A stretch of DNA of 64,000 nucleotides from Stachybotrys elegans (Eukaryota; Ascomycota; Sordariomycetes; Hypocreales; Stachybotryaceae). The notes beneath the pieces were generated by a model, which saw nothing but the letters and a program-made list of their open reading frames with translations, made no database searches and was not told where the DNA came from. The stretch spans positions 176,758-240,757 of the forward strand of contig JAGPNK010000030.1 of the NCBI GenBank assembly GCA_020746835.1, given 5' to 3'. Both the position numbers and the translations under genes were made by a program. Below are positions 10,842 to 21,938 of the stretch, in pieces (position 1 is the first letter of the stretch; each line of letters opens with the position of its first letter).

Positions 10842-12447
10842 ATGGATGAGCCGTCCATCTCTTCTACCTGTTCAGTAGAACTGAAGAGGCCCACCTCAGG
10901 AGATCCATATACCAGAAACTCCAGATTGCAAGGCTCCGGGACCGCTTCCAGGAACTCGGGGCACTGGCGGGCAAAGATATTGAAGCGGCCCAGCCGACGG
11001 CCTACGCACAATTTTGCCAAAGTAGGGAATCTGGACGCGCTCCTCTGCGGTGCTGTCGTGCTGTTGACCCCCGCTGCTCCACGATGGGATTACCTGCAAT
11101 GCTCTGGCATTGACCAGCGATGATACGCCCTCCAACTCCCGGAAAACTGTGACCGCTTCCCCTATCAATCCCGCGTCTTCCGTCGAGCTACGACTGGGCT
11201 GACCAAGACAAGAACGACGGCTGCAGTGAAGCCAACGAAGTTGGAGGTCTTGCAGTCGAACAAATAGACACATGAACCCGGCTACGGAGAAGCAGGAATC
11301 GGCGGAGCAGTTCTCGTGCTGCCGGTGCACAACTTTTCCCGCCTACATCAGTTGTCTTTAGGTGACCTCCCTTATTTGCCGCCATATTGGGGAGCTGTGT
11401 ACATTTCGATATGGCAGAAGAAGAACTAAATAAGGAGTCGGTCGACCAGCTGGTCAAGCTTCGGGTCAGCAGATGGAAGTCCTCGGTAAGTGATTTCTGA
11501 CTGTCTCATCTTCAGGTAATTTCTTGCGTGTTATCAATGTCGACTTGAAATCCGTCACGAGGTTCGTACATCGGCCTCGAGCCGTAAGCGAACAACTTGC
11601 GTTAGCTTTCTACCGATAGCCGCCGGGTTGCGGAGATGTTGTAGCGGTAGAGAAGCAGTCTCTGGCAGCATCATCTGACGTAGTTCGCCCAAAGTATTTC
11701 TTGTCCCGTGGCTAGGCCGCATGGGAAGTTTTGCTTTGAGGCTGAGTATCTTGTCCAATCTACATGTTATCTTCCATTTTTCGAACCGAGTCATCGGGAA
11801 CAGGAATGCGCCCGTCAGGGGCTCTACTACACGGTTAGTACTAGATCATTTGAGAAATTGGGCTCGATCGACGTAGGCGGAGATCGGGGGCCCAGAGGAG
11901 AAGCCTCCACTGTCTCCACGGCCGCGACCGCCGAAGCCCGTGAAGCTGCCTCGGAACCCACCGCGGCCCCCCAGCCGCCTGGTCCGCCTCGTCCGCCTCG
12001 TCCACGATCTGATATGTGTGCGGCTGATGCAAATTTCCCTTTCACCAGATGGCTACGGGAATTGAACCAGACTAGCACAGGTAGGGAAAGTTTTGCTCGT
12101 AAAGGGATCAGCCGCCGTAAGAATGGGAAACGGCCTCCAGTCACTCATGGAAACGAGGCTGCATGGTACGTGAATTTCCCGCGTTTGTCACTCAGCGAAA
12201 CCTGACTGGAGCGGGATTAGGAGGTCTGACAAAACGCCAAACCCCACGTCCTTTGTCCTTGAAGAATTTGATAGAAGAATGGAACTTAATTAATCAAACT
12301 CGAGTGCGTCATTACATGCCCGCATGTGTAGGACTTCTATGAATACTCTTCTTATCCTTTCCTCGTTTCGTGCAGACGGTTTATGATATCTGTACTTTAT
12401 ATTGAATCCGTCATCGCTAACATGATTGAAAGAGAATATTCCAAAAT
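10842..12447. other. No supported gene; a few orphan open frames
   Basis: Open frames on both strands (11020-10763 and 11330-10896 minus, 11708-12205 plus) overlap each other and have no recognised domains. A 25-codon plus-strand piece starting at ATG 11411 ('MAEEELNKESVDQL...') ends at a good donor (GTAAGT at 11486), but no acceptor continues it sensibly, so it may be a severed first exon. The 11880-12010 stretch is rich in Gly/Pro/Ala codons on both strands, which keeps frames open by composition alone. Confidence 0.3.
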
Positions 12448-12708
12448 ATGGATGCCACTCAAGACATGGCCTTTACTCACCTCAAGTGGTCCTTTGGGGA
12501 GCTATGCCCTGCAGGACGAGAGTCACTTGCCAACAGAATCCTTGATTTAGTTAAGGAACTTGGATGGGATGTTTCTGCCGTCGAAAATTACAGGCCTGCT
12601 ATGATTGATGATGGAACGTGTCCAGCTACCGAGAAATCGATGAAATTGGTTCATCTGGGTAATGGACTAGGGTATTTAGGCTCAGCTTCGGCGGAGCTGA
12701 GGAGGTAG
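12448..12708 (+). CDS. Hypothetical 86-aa protein, unrecognised
   Basis: A continuous frame from ATG 12448 to TAG encodes 86 aa of ordinary composition with an amphipathic-looking middle ('ESLANRILDLVKELGWDV'). No domain, signal peptide or membrane segment is visible, and there is no neighbour to suggest a role. The A/T-rich upstream sequence could hold a promoter. It could equally be part of a longer spliced gene or a chance frame. Confidence 0.25.
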   Translation: MDATQDMAFTHLKWSFGELCPAGRESLANRILDLVKELGWDVSAVENYRPAMIDDGTCPATEKSMKLVHLGNGLGYLGSASAELRR

Positions 12709-13156
12709 GAATGGAAGAATACAAGAGCAAGTGCGACGAGATCCTCAAACAAGGACAGGGCAAAAATACAATTGCCTAGAATTTTATAATACCATGATGA
12801 GATGCTAAACTGAACATTTCTCGTCCTGGAACAAGGTAATCAGCTACCCCGCTAAACATCACGTACTCAGAACTCCATGCAGAAGTCAGCTCCCGTTTAT
12901 CAGAGATAGGCACTCCGAGCAGAGTTCAACATGTGGACACTCAAGCATGTTCACAAAGCCTAGCAAGAATGGTCTACGATAGCCAATGCAGAATCTGGTT
13001 CAGAACTCAAATGCATGTAGGTCTGGTGTAGTGGTGTAGTAAGGGTAACCATCACCATCCACATAAGGCTATTAGCCATCTCTATTGTTTTTTCTTGCCT
13101 CTACACACACCTGATCCATCATAGGAACGCTCGTGCCAGAGCAGTGTGCAGCCAGC
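12709..13156. other. Intergenic, nothing recognised
   Basis: This is the 3' flank of the small Tyr/Ser/Asn-rich gene on the minus strand. A possible further donor (GTAAGC) overlaps that gene's stop region and a CAG acceptor lies near 13110, so an alternative fourth exon is conceivable. No motif supports it. Confidence 0.3.
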
Positions 13157-13538
13157 TTACTTGCGGCCAGAGTTACTAGAACCCTGTGAGCCGCCGCTAG
13201 GAGGAGTGTAGCTGGAGTAGCCCGAGCCGTTGTTGTAGTAGGAGCTCCCGTTGGGGTTAGAGTAGTAGTACGACCCGTTCCTGCATGGCATGTCAGCACC
13301 CTCGCCTTGATCAACAGTTGCGTGTCGGGCGTAGCCTTACGAGTTGGAGTAGTGGTAGGAGTTCGAGTTAGACGCGCTGCTGCCGTAGTCGCGGGCGCAG
13401 TAGTGGTTGCCCTAGAGATATGAAGAAAAAAGCGTCATCAGGCCATCATGGCGTGAACGGCAGTGAAGCTATCAGAAGGGTGTTGGGAAATACCTGGCTG
13501 TTGGCGCCAGAGCTCTTGTAAGAGTAGTTGTTAGGCAT
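13157..13538 (-). CDS. Small Tyr/Ser/Asn/Gly-rich fungal protein, 79 aa
   Basis: Three exons (13538-13494, 13411-13341, 13280-13157) with introns of 82 and 60 nt give 79 aa. Splicing is supported by good donors (GTATTT, GTAAGG) and acceptors (CTAG, GCAG) and by a repeated theme running smoothly across both junctions: 'NSQ|GNHYCARDYG' and 'SYHYSNS|NGSYYYSNPNG'. The protein is nearly all Tyr, Ser, Asn and Gly with no signal peptide or membrane helix. I recall a family of short conserved Pezizomycotina proteins with the same YHYSNSxGSYYYSNxNGS layout and no assigned function. The low-complexity composition suggests a disordered or self-associating protein. The start is fixed by the only ATG before the first repeat motif. 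Confidence 0.7.
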
Positions 13539-14632
13539 TTTGGATGTTGCTGAACGTAATAGATTTCCAGTAATCTGGGGAAGAGTCAACACTGTTGACG
13601 CGTGAAGGGGAGCGTAAGCCGCACCTTGAGTCTTGATGTTAGCAGTGTGTGAAGGAGAGAATGGCGAAGGAAGGAAGAAGAGCCGCGAGGGGGTTTTCAG
13701 ACAAGTGAGGGGTCTCAAAGTTATAATAGGCTGGGACGTAAGTGGCGCGCACTACTTACTGTTACAGGTTAGCGGAATCACGACTTATGATATGGCATTT
13801 TCTCATCCCGTCTCGGCAAATGAGAGGCCGCCGGATTTGGCACAGGCAACACTAAAGCGATAACGCGCCCCCCTAACTCGTATTCACATTGATTAAAGAG
13901 GGAGAGAAGAAATCCAAGCGGAAAGGAAGTAGTCAACGAGTTTTAGTAATATTAAGGAGGCTCTCTCTAATAATAAAAACAATATTAGATTAATAGATAA
14001 TACTGAATTAAAAAATATAATTAAGAAAGTCTTATAGCTATAGCTAATATTAAAGTTTTCTAGTTACTGCAATTGGCTAGAAGCTTCTATCGCGATGCCA
14101 CCGTGGCGTTAGGCGCCTGGAGAAGCCTTCTGCTCAGAGCTGGATGTGGCTACGGCGAGTGATGCAGTCGGGCCTAACAACATACGATGAGGCTTGGCGA
14201 GTGTGTATGGCATGTGGTATTGTCATGTCAGGCCTTCAAAAGGCTCTCTGCAGGTCTCCCTAGCCCAGCTATGGTTGGGTATCTACCTACAAAATAGTGG
14301 AGTTCTCAATGCGTGGTGACTTGGAGTCGCTTGCTGGTGAGGCCCTGTGTCCGGCCATGCGCATTTTGGTGTGGAAGAGACTCTGGTAAGAAAAAGTACT
14401 TTTATCAAAGATCTTGCTAGGAAACTCTTCTCTTGCTCACTCAGCACAGCCATGCATCCAATCCAATCCAATCCAGCACCGGTGTTAACACTGTAACCTT
14501 GGCCAGTCATCGTCATCGCGGGTATGATGCACCACCCTTAATACTTGCAACACAACGCATGGCTTTGCGACTTTGACTTATACTTTTTACAGCGCCCAGA
14601 GATACATAGATTTGGTTGCCTGCCTGCCTATC
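13539..14632. other. Intergenic region containing a dispersed repeat copy
   Basis: Apart from the repeat at 13945-14110 (separate entry), nothing coding is supported. The sequence around 13900-14060 is AT-rich with many TpA steps, unlike the surrounding DNA. Confidence 0.5.
13945..14110 (-). repeat. Dispersed repeat, copy 1 (reverse orientation, AT-mutated)
   Basis: The reverse complement of this stretch aligns by eye with the 46-kb copy: it starts with 'aacgccacggtggcatc', then 'ctagaaaactttaata', 'tattatctattaatctaa' and 'ttattattagagagagcct', and fades out before the conserved 3' end ('ctggtctgtatcc...'). It is therefore a 3'-truncated copy. Most differences from the GC-richer 19-kb copy are C-to-T or G-to-A. 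Confidence 0.65.
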
Positions 14633-14857
14633 ATGCCCAAGATCCCACTCAAGAAGCAAAATGTTGATAGTGGATACGGCTCGCCCCCTCAAGCATCCCC
14701 ACCCCCATATCGGCAGTCGCAGGCTCCCTCGAGTTCAGCACACTCACAATATACGCACCATCAGCAGCAGGGTGGGTCGGAAGAGTCAGGCTCCGTCAAG
14801 GCACTCAGCTGTCTATGCGGAGTTTGTTTGTGCGGTCTCTGCTGCACGGTAATGTGA
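14633..14857 (+). CDS. Small protein with Cys-rich C-terminal tail (CYSTM-like)
   Basis: A single exon from ATG 14633 encodes 74 aa. The N-terminal two thirds are hydrophilic and rich in Pro, Gln and Ser ('SPPPYRQSQAPSSS', 'HHQQQGG'). The end is 'LSCLCGVCLCGLCCTVM', a run of seven cysteines spaced by small hydrophobic residues. This layout resembles the CYSTM modules of short eukaryotic stress-related membrane-anchored proteins, where the tail is thought to insert in or be lipid-linked to membranes. The assignment is from composition and layout only. An upstream in-frame ATG exists in the longer frame from 14573, but the 14633 start gives the usual MPK-type beginning. Confidence 0.5.
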   Translation: MPKIPLKKQNVDSGYGSPPQASPPPYRQSQAPSSSAHSQYTHHQQQGGSEESGSVKALSCLCGVCLCGLCCTVM

Positions 14858-15031
14858 TGTGTACTGGTAGTAGGAGGAGCTTTCACTTTTGGCGATGGAT
14901 GGGTGAATGGGAAAGAATGTCTGGCATTTAGAAAGAAAAGAAACTGTAGACGTAAATTCAGGTACACAATAGTATGGATGAGACATGAGTTGCATCCCAC
15001 CCGAGGCTTTTTTTCTAACACACACGATGGT

Positions 15032-16349
15032 TCACATGATATTGCAACCATAGGCGGCAGCATAACCCAATCCAGCAGCTGCGCCTCCCAAAAGCGCCTT
15101 TTTGCTCCTCTGCTCCTTGGACTGGTAGGACCCATCCATGGACCTCCTATCGTCGTATGAGCCTCCCCAACTAGACTGGGCGTCCCAACCTCGAGAGCGC
15201 AGGCTCATGGTATCAGACATGTCTTCTTTCGCCTTGGCAAGTGCGGCGCGAAGGTCCTCCAGCTGCTGGTCTCTCTCTCGCACCTTTTGGTTCCAGTCCT
15301 GCAGCATCCTGTTCCGGGCTTCCTCCTCCTTCTTCTCGGCCGACAGCAGCAGCTTACGCAGCTCATCCTGCTGCTGGATTTTCATCTCGACCATCTCCTC
15401 GTTCTTGGCCTCCATGGCTTTGGCCAGGCGACTTTCGTTCTCCTGCAGCCGCTGCTCAAAGGCCTCTCTCATCTTGATCTTTTCCTCCTCCAACTGCCTC
15501 CCGGCGCCCGTATCGATCAGAGTCGCGCCTGGCTTTCCCAGCTCCTTCTGGATGGCGAGGACCATGGGCTCCGGCAGCCCGGGCTGGTCGATGAAGCCGA
15601 GGACGGCCTCGAGAGCGGAGCCCTTGGTGTTCATGATGCGCATCATGACGCCGCCGTCGTTGATCATCTCCTGGTAGAAGGTGGTCCTCAGCTCTTTCTC
15701 CCTGTTGTAGTCGTTGGCGGTGGGGTTGGCCGGCCACATGGTCGTCCCTAGCACCACCGACGGGAAGCTGTCCTTGCCGCACAGCCTTTGAAACATCGTG
15801 AGGTCCTTGTAGGCAACGCCCCCAAGCCGGACATCGGTTATGCGATGGAGGTGAACGATGCCCACGAGCTTCAAATTGTTCTTGGTGGCGGCCATGAGCC
15901 ATCCGGCGAGGTCTTCGAGCACGTCAATATCCGCCCGCTTTGTGTCGTCGAAGCCCGGCGTGTCGACCAGCCACACCTTCTTGTCACCATGCTGGAAGGG
16001 ATAGGCGCGGACTTCTTGGGTATCTGCGTGTACACCAGGTGTTAGTACTACTTCCTACTAAATTTCCTCCATTTGTCATCACGGGTTCCTGATTCGACTT
16101 ACGTGATTAAAGGCCGTGACCGACCTCCACAGGATACGGGGTCAGCTTGCTGATGAAAGTACTCTTCCCCGCCCCGGTGATTCCCATCACCGCGATGAAC
16201 GAGTCCTCTGGGCTAAAATGGGTTTTCCTAGGTCAGTTCACAGATTCACAACGTACTAGCAGCTGCCCGAGTACAAGCTCTTTGGGGGAGGGGGGAGGTA
16301 GGAGATGGAGAGGAAAGAAAGAGTGCTCATACGAAGGTGCCTCTTCCAT
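15032..16349 (-). pseudogene. AIG1-like GTPase gene interrupted by TAA at codon 41
   Basis: Three exons (16349-16333, 16212-16103, 16023-15032) with conventional introns (GTATGA...TTTTAG and GTAAGT...CGCAG) would give 372 codons. The protein has a P-loop 'GITGAGKST' (residues 16-24), the 'VGHGL' motif, switch motif 'DTPGFDDT', a long Glu/Lys/Arg-rich coiled coil and a glycine/alanine-rich hydrophobic tail ('LLGGAAAGLGYAAAYG'). These are fungal relatives of AIG1/GIMAP septin-like GTPases. Directly after VGHGL the frame reads TAA (16109-16107) where the paralogue at 17067 has an Arg codon before Ser. The stop lies inside exon 2 and cannot be spliced out without losing VGHGL. A C-to-T change in CAA is the simplest origin. 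The rest of the gene is undamaged, so the lesion is recent, a read-through site, or a sequencing error. It is divergently paired with the gene at 17067. Confidence 0.75.
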
Positions 16350-17066
16350 CTTGGTCAAGATTGCGATAAAATTGGCGTCAAGTTTTTGGTCTTGATTCGA
16401 GACTGATCCGACGTGGGCGGTCTCAATGGAAAGATAATGGAGGAAGGGAGCAACTGTAGAAGAAGGAAGGCTTGAACGGGGGGAAGGAATGACCTTGGGA
16501 AACCGTGATGCTTTGATAGGTACTTACCAAGATGTTCTACTACAGCCCTACATTGTCTTCTTGCTGACACACTCGTCTCCCCACCTGCCGCAGGCTGTTG
16601 CAAGGTTCCGTTGCTCCTCGCCGAGGGTGTTGAGGCAATTTCCGTTGGAGCCAATCGTTTATGCTGGCTAGCAGAGACTGGTCTCGACCCTGCTTGCTAA
16701 GCTTGGGCTGGAGCCCGACGTCTCCTCCCCCCCTTCCCTCTCCCCATCTCAGCCTCCAACCCACTAGACATGGGGCGACTGGTGTCAAATAATAGGTACT
16801 GGCCGCAATAGTGCAGAAGTCACGTATACCGGGGTGCTTCCCCATTGAGCGAGCTGATTTAGGAATACGACGTAGATATCACCTTGGCCGCATATTGGGC
16901 TTGACCTATGGCGGGGGTCAGGTTAGGTACGTACGTACCTGAGGTACCAATGGCGCTGATATCGACTTGCTCCAAGACCCCTTCCCTTTGTTCTCTCCCT
17001 CCCCTCCCCTACCAGGCTCTGGGATCCCTTCGTCCTCCAACGCGTCGACGCCAAAGAGTTTTGGAA
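16350..17066. promoter_or_regulatory. Bidirectional promoter region between the AIG1-like genes
   Basis: The two GTPase genes are transcribed away from this 717-bp gap, which should hold both promoters. It contains pyrimidine-rich runs (about 16980-17010) just before the plus-strand start and a short tandem 'gtac' run near 16928-16937. No clear TATA box was found. Confidence 0.4.
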
Positions 17067-18705
17067 ATGCCGTCCAACGAAGTCCTGATCGCCGTCATGG
17101 GCCCTACGGGCTCAGGCAAAAGCTCCTTCATCGCAAGAGTTACGGGTCGGGGGGATGCAGTTGTCGGTCATGGCCTCAGGTCTGGTAAGTGCTGCGCGCG
17201 CCGCCAGCCACTCCCAAGTTCTAGCTTTGATGCTGATGTGTGGTGTTCTTTTTGTTTTTCTTTTTTGCAGAGACGTCAGAGGTCACTCCGCACTCGGTGA
17301 CCATCGGATCCAGAAGAATTACCCTCATCGATACTCCCGGCTTCGACGATACCGTCATGAACGATATGGACGTTCTCGACCAAATTGGCGACTGGCTTGG
17401 CGACAAATACCAGCAGGGCGAGCTGCTGACGGGCATTCTCTATCTTCACCCGGCCCATCTTCCCAGGATGTCTGGTTCGGCCATGCGAAACCTGGAGATG
17501 TTCAAGAGCCTCTGCGGCAAAGAAAATCTCAACAGGGTGGTCCTGGGTATGACCTTCTGGGACAGGGTGGACAGACAGCTGGGCGAAGCGCGGCGTAAGG
17601 AGCTGAGCAGCCGGTCCGACTTTTGGGCCAATATGATCAGACAAGGCTCCGTGATCCACGTCCTCTCCACGGACCCCGGCCAGTCGAAACAGCTCGTGCT
17701 CGACATGGCCAGCAAAGGGGGGAGCTTGGGGCCTCTGCAGATCCAGAGAGAGCTGGTTGACGAGGGAAAATACGTTGACAAAACATCGGCGGGACACGTC
17801 GTGGGAGGAGAGCTGGAGAATTTCAAGGCACAGCAGATTGAGAAGCTCGCCCAAGCCGAACGGCAGGGGTTGGCGAGGTTGGCCGAGAAGAGCAGGGAGC
17901 TTCAGAGAGCTCGGGAATCGGGTGTGCGCCAGAAGCAAAAGGCGCTCCAGGACCAACAGCGAGCGCATCGACAGAACCTGCGATGCCGGGAAGCCAAACT
18001 CCGGGTCGCCCGCTCGGCGCAAGAAGCGAAGAGGGTGCAATTTCAGCTGTCGTGTGTTTACAGAATGATTGGTCGCGGCTCAAGAGTTCGCAACGCCGAG
18101 TCTGGCTTCATCGCTTGGTGCGACTGCTGCCTTGATGTTTTTGGAAGAGATTCGCATTACGGTACGTATGCCTACCTACCTACCTAGGTGGCTCCAATGT
18201 TGGGGGTTTTTCGTTTTGGTTCATGGCTGATCCCAAATGTTTAGCCTGTGTTGGATGCAACGAGGAATTCACTCTCTGTGAGTCCTGTTTCGAAGAGGGC
18301 CATCACTGTCCCGCCGACCACGATGAATACGTGAAAAGACCTGGAAGTGTCGCGAGAAGCTTTTATCCAGAAGGCGTTGTGAAATGCGACCAATGCTGCA
18401 ATACAGCCGATGGACTCTATCTTCGTAAGAGAGGACCCCCCCCCCGCCTTTGTTGAGAATGCCTACTGACTTTGGGAACATCCTTGTTAGACTGCTGCAT
18501 ACGCCCGGACTATGACCTCTGCATGCTCTGTTACGTCTACCATCACCAGGCACAAGTGGATTATGACATGGCCCTTGGACTGCAACTCACCGAGAGCCGG
18601 CAAGGATGTGGTCCTACTCGATATGTTACCGAACCGGAATCCATCGAGGAAGTAGGTTCAGGGAGACATGCGCGGCTGCACGTTTACAGGAATGATGATG
18701 ACTAG
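17067..18705 (+). CDS. AIG1-like GTPase with coiled coil and C-terminal ZZ-type zinc fingers
   Basis: Four exons (17067-17184, 17271-18161, 18245-18424, 18491-18705) with introns of 86, 83 and 66 nt encode 467 aa. All are phase-1 junctions with good GT-AG sites. The N-terminus carries the P-loop 'GPTGSGKSS' (12-20), 'VVGHGL' and 'LIDTPGFDD' (58-66). A charged coiled coil spans roughly residues 205-310. From about 318 come repeated Cys pairs ('WCDCC', 'ACVGC', 'LCESC', then 'HHCPADHDE'), followed by a second set ('CDQCC', 'HCCIRPDYDLCMLC', 'YHH') that fit two ZZ-type zinc fingers. AIG1/GIMAP-type proteins bind GTP and can oligomerise on membranes. ZZ fingers usually bind proteins. A role in stress or defence is inference. 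The intact paralogue of the broken gene next door, it lacks that gene's hydrophobic tail and instead ends in zinc fingers. Confidence 0.85.
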
Positions 18706-19329
18706 ACACGAAGTCTTTTGAGCTTGAGAGCGACTGGGTAATTTGGCATTGTTGTGATCAAAGTTGGCATACAAGTACAAGGCCGGCATAAAATTTCAGA
18801 GAAGCTCCTCGTACAAGGCGTAGCTGTGCAAGTCTCGTCAAGTTTTGCGAAATTACATTTCCCACATCTTCATGAATTGGAAAAAGCCACTCGAGATTAC
18901 CCGCTGCCAATCATGGTTATGTTCTTCTGCTCCGCGAAAGGAAGGGGGAAAAGAAAAAGGAAATGGAGGCTCGCCACCTTTGTCCCTCAATCATCCAATG
19001 CCGCGAATTTTCTAACCAATTATTATCTATTGATCTGATATCGTCTTTATCGTCAGAGGGGGCCTCCTCGAAGTCGCTGGTCTGTATCCCATTGGGGCAC
19101 ACGAACGGGAAATCCCACATCATTCACGGATTGGTGCCAGCTGGCGCAAATTTGGCCAGGGTGGCTATGCTAGCTCAAGACTGCCAATCAGGAGGCCAGA
19201 TAGGGGGGACCTTGCAGCCTAACACAGACATAAGAAGGACGCGGATCTTCCCATATCCTTTCCTCCCAAGCCTAAGCACAGGATTCCCAGTCTTTTCATC
19301 TTTACGTTCCAAAAAAAGAAAAAGAAAAA
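18706..19329. other. Intergenic region containing a dispersed repeat copy
   Basis: The 3' flank of the GTPase gene and the 5' flank of the HET gene. It includes the GC-richer repeat copy at 19007-19120. An A-rich leader (aaaaaaagaaaaag-like) precedes the HET start. Confidence 0.5.
19007..19120 (+). repeat. Dispersed repeat, copy 2 (least mutated)
   Basis: From 'attttctaaccaattatt' through 'cagagggggcctcctcg' to 'cacacgaacgggaaatccc', this matches the 46-kb copy, the differences being almost all C-to-T or G-to-A in the latter. It lacks the 5' part seen at 14 and 46 kb. It probably shows the sequence closest to the active ancestor. Confidence 0.65.
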
Positions 19330-21938
19330 ATGGAGCACCTTCAAACCCCGACTACCACTACTACCACTACCGTCTCGCAGGGACATAGTACTATTAACAT
19401 TCCATATGTTTCGACCCAAGAATTCGAAGCCGGAGACCTACCTGGAGTTCCGCCGCTGGAAAACTTCAAGGGCTACGCACTTCGCACAGGCTGGGACGTG
19501 AATGCCGAGACGGGAGATTTGAACTTGGACGGTCGCTCCTTTGATGAGTTGACCAGCTTTCTCCAGACGGCCTTCTATTTCGGATGCGTCATTACCGTCT
19601 TCCGATTAGCGGGAATTCCCGTCCGCACCGCCGACTTTCTTGAAAGGCGCCGCCTGAGACAACGCGACGAAATCTTTGTCCGTACAACCATCCTGCCGCG
19701 TCTCATCAGCGCGTGGATCAAGCGCGAGACCTCCACCTTTACGAACAGGATGGTTCCCCCTTTTCCCCCTTCCCGGCGGCAGGGCTTTTCGGCCTTCTTG
19801 AGGGGTCTGGGTGGTGGGAGTGGTGCTACTAGTGATAGTAATAACGTTGCCGACCCCATCACGGAGAGGATGATGCGAAGCTCGGGAATTTGCGAAACGT
19901 TAAACTTCACTTTTTGGTATTTGCAGATGTTCCGCCGAAGAAGCGAGACCATGACCGAGCCCTTCAAGACCAAGATGAACCTGATCGAGCTGTCGATCAT
20001 GGCGATGGGAGAGAGTCTGTGCACCGCCGTGACGATGATATATGGCCTCAACCCTCGGCTGATGCCGACCTGGGGACCCAGCCCCATTTTGAAGGAGCGG
20101 CTGCGGCGTGGCGGATGGTGCCCTAGCGACTCTCCGTTTTTCCCCGAGGCCACGGTGATGTCGTCCATCAGCGCCGACTACTACTTTGGTAGCCGCCCGT
20201 GTCCGTGGCGTCGCAGGGCGGACCACTCCGACTGCAGCATAGCCATCTGCAACGCCCACCTCAGCGTCGTCGACACTGCCACGTACCAGCAGAGGCACGT
20301 GTCGCCAACCTGCCGATGCACAGCCGTCGAGGTGCCAGCTGAGGCATCGGATCTCGTTTCCCAGAATGCCGTTCCGGTTGTCAGATGGGATGGGACCATG
20401 CTTACCGTCTCTCGCGGTAGCGCCCAGACTCCGTACATTGCACTCTCACATGTGTAAGTCAATCGCTCCAAGAGCGTTGCCCACGAGGACTCTGTTCTAA
20501 CTGCTAGGCTGTGGGCTGAAGCTGGGCTGATGGGCTCGGCAACAACAATACGAACTCGCTTCCCAGATGTCAACTTGACCGAATCCAGGGGCTCGTCAAC
20601 GAGCTCTGCACAGAGCCTCATCGGATCTTGCCCGGGCAACCTGTGATGCTCCCGCTAGCCCGGTCGGGGGAAACAGTGCCATTCTGGATCGACACGTTGT
20701 GCGTCCCGCTTTCGACTGCACTTCGATCCAAGGCCATCCGGCAGATGGCCAACACGTACCGCTGGGCGAGCCGCGTCCTCGTCATCGACTCTCATATTGT
20801 CTCGTTGGAACGGTCCCAGGACAACATAGATCGTTACCTCAGCATCCACCTGTCGACCTGGCACCACCGGCTGTGGACCTTGCAAGAAGGGCAGCTGGCC
20901 AGCACCCTCTTCTTCCAGTTCAAGGACGGCGCGCAGTCCTTTACAGACATGGGACACGAAGACATGATGAAGTTCAACCCCAGGGACCCGGCCACCATTT
21001 GTTCGCCTGTTCGGATTCTCAGTACCAATCAGCTGGCAGGTTTCTACAGCGGACAACCCGGCATGGCGCAGGACATCACGGTTCGGCTGCGGTCGTGCGT
21101 CGCCCACCTCCGCGGCCGGCAAACCAGCCGGGCTTCGGACGAAACGCTCTGCCTCTCCACCATTCTCGGGCTGGATCCGGGTCCGCTCTTGCGGGAAGAG
21201 ACGGCCGACGGGCGCATGGCACGATTCTATGACTTGGTCGGCCGCTTCGACCCTCGCATCATCTTTCACACCTACTTGCGTCTCCCCCTGGACGGCTACC
21301 GCTGGGCTCCGCGGTCCTTCCTCCAGCAGGAATCCGAGCTTTTCCCCATGCGCGAGGGTACCCACGCCCCCCACCCGGCAACTTTGACCCCTAACGGCGG
21401 CGGACTACGCCTTCGGTTCGCGGGATTCGAGCTTTTATCGGAAGCAGCAGGGCCGGGGCGGTGGCAGCCGCAAACCTTGCCCGTCTTCTTTCGACCGTGG
21501 ACAGCCGGCAATCCAGTACCACATCAGCAGCAGACCAGAGGTGTCCCCACGGCGTGGTATACGTGCGCGTACAAGATGGAGGTGGCACAGCGGGATTTAG
21601 ATGAGATTGATGATGTGTCATTGGTCGGCCCGGGCCATCGATATGCCGTCATCTTGCCCTCCTCGCTGGACCCCAACGCCCTCCCCGTTACCGGCATTGT
21701 GGGAATCGTCGACCCCAGTACCGCTTCGAATCCCGTAGCTCATGAGGGGAAAATCTGGACAACAGGGTTTGGCCTGCCCAGCAACCAGATCCCGGCTTAT
21801 TCGGTGCCCTGGGCCATGCCGGTACGCTACGTCTGCCGCGTGCAGGTGAGCATGCCGTCGGATGAGGAACTTCCAGGACTGGTTTCGTATCCCACCGTGG
21901 TAGCCTTTGGTCGGGATCAGGAATGGTGTATCCGCTAG
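19330..21938 (+). CDS. HET-domain (heterokaryon incompatibility) protein, 846 aa
   Basis: Two exons (19330-20453 and 20522-21938) joined by a 68-nt intron. The donor is GTAAGT, and the acceptor is ...GCTGAAG at 20521 rather than the nearer CTAG, because only this choice gives the canonical 'YIALSHVWADGLGN' opening of the HET domain (about residues 369-382). The second HET block 'VPFWIDTLCVP' follows near residue 430, then 'TYRWASRVLVID' and 'LWTLQEG'. The 370-residue N-terminal extension has a hydrophobic segment ('LQTAFYFGCVITVFRLAGI') and a Cys/His-containing stretch ('SDCSIAICNAHLS'), as in long HET proteins with a preceding unique region. HET proteins trigger cell death on non-self recognition between hyphae or act in related immune responses. 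The partner is unknown. No damaging change is evident. Confidence 0.85.

Noticed and set aside
11708..12205. 165-codon plus-strand open frame
   Set aside because: Pro/Ala/Arg-rich low-complexity stretch. The opposite strand is equally open because of GC-rich short repeats. No motif, splice or family support.
17276..18040. 254-codon minus-strand open frame
   Set aside because: Lies opposite the AIG1-like GTPase coding exon, which has P-loop and switch motifs. Composition mirrors the sense codons.
20504..20509. CTAG as the 3' splice site of the HET gene intron
   Set aside because: Using it puts the HET domain out of frame. The AAG at 20519-20521 restores 'SHVWADGLGN'.
20655..21374. 239-codon minus-strand open frame
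   Set aside because: Opposite the HET-domain exon and without any motif of its own.
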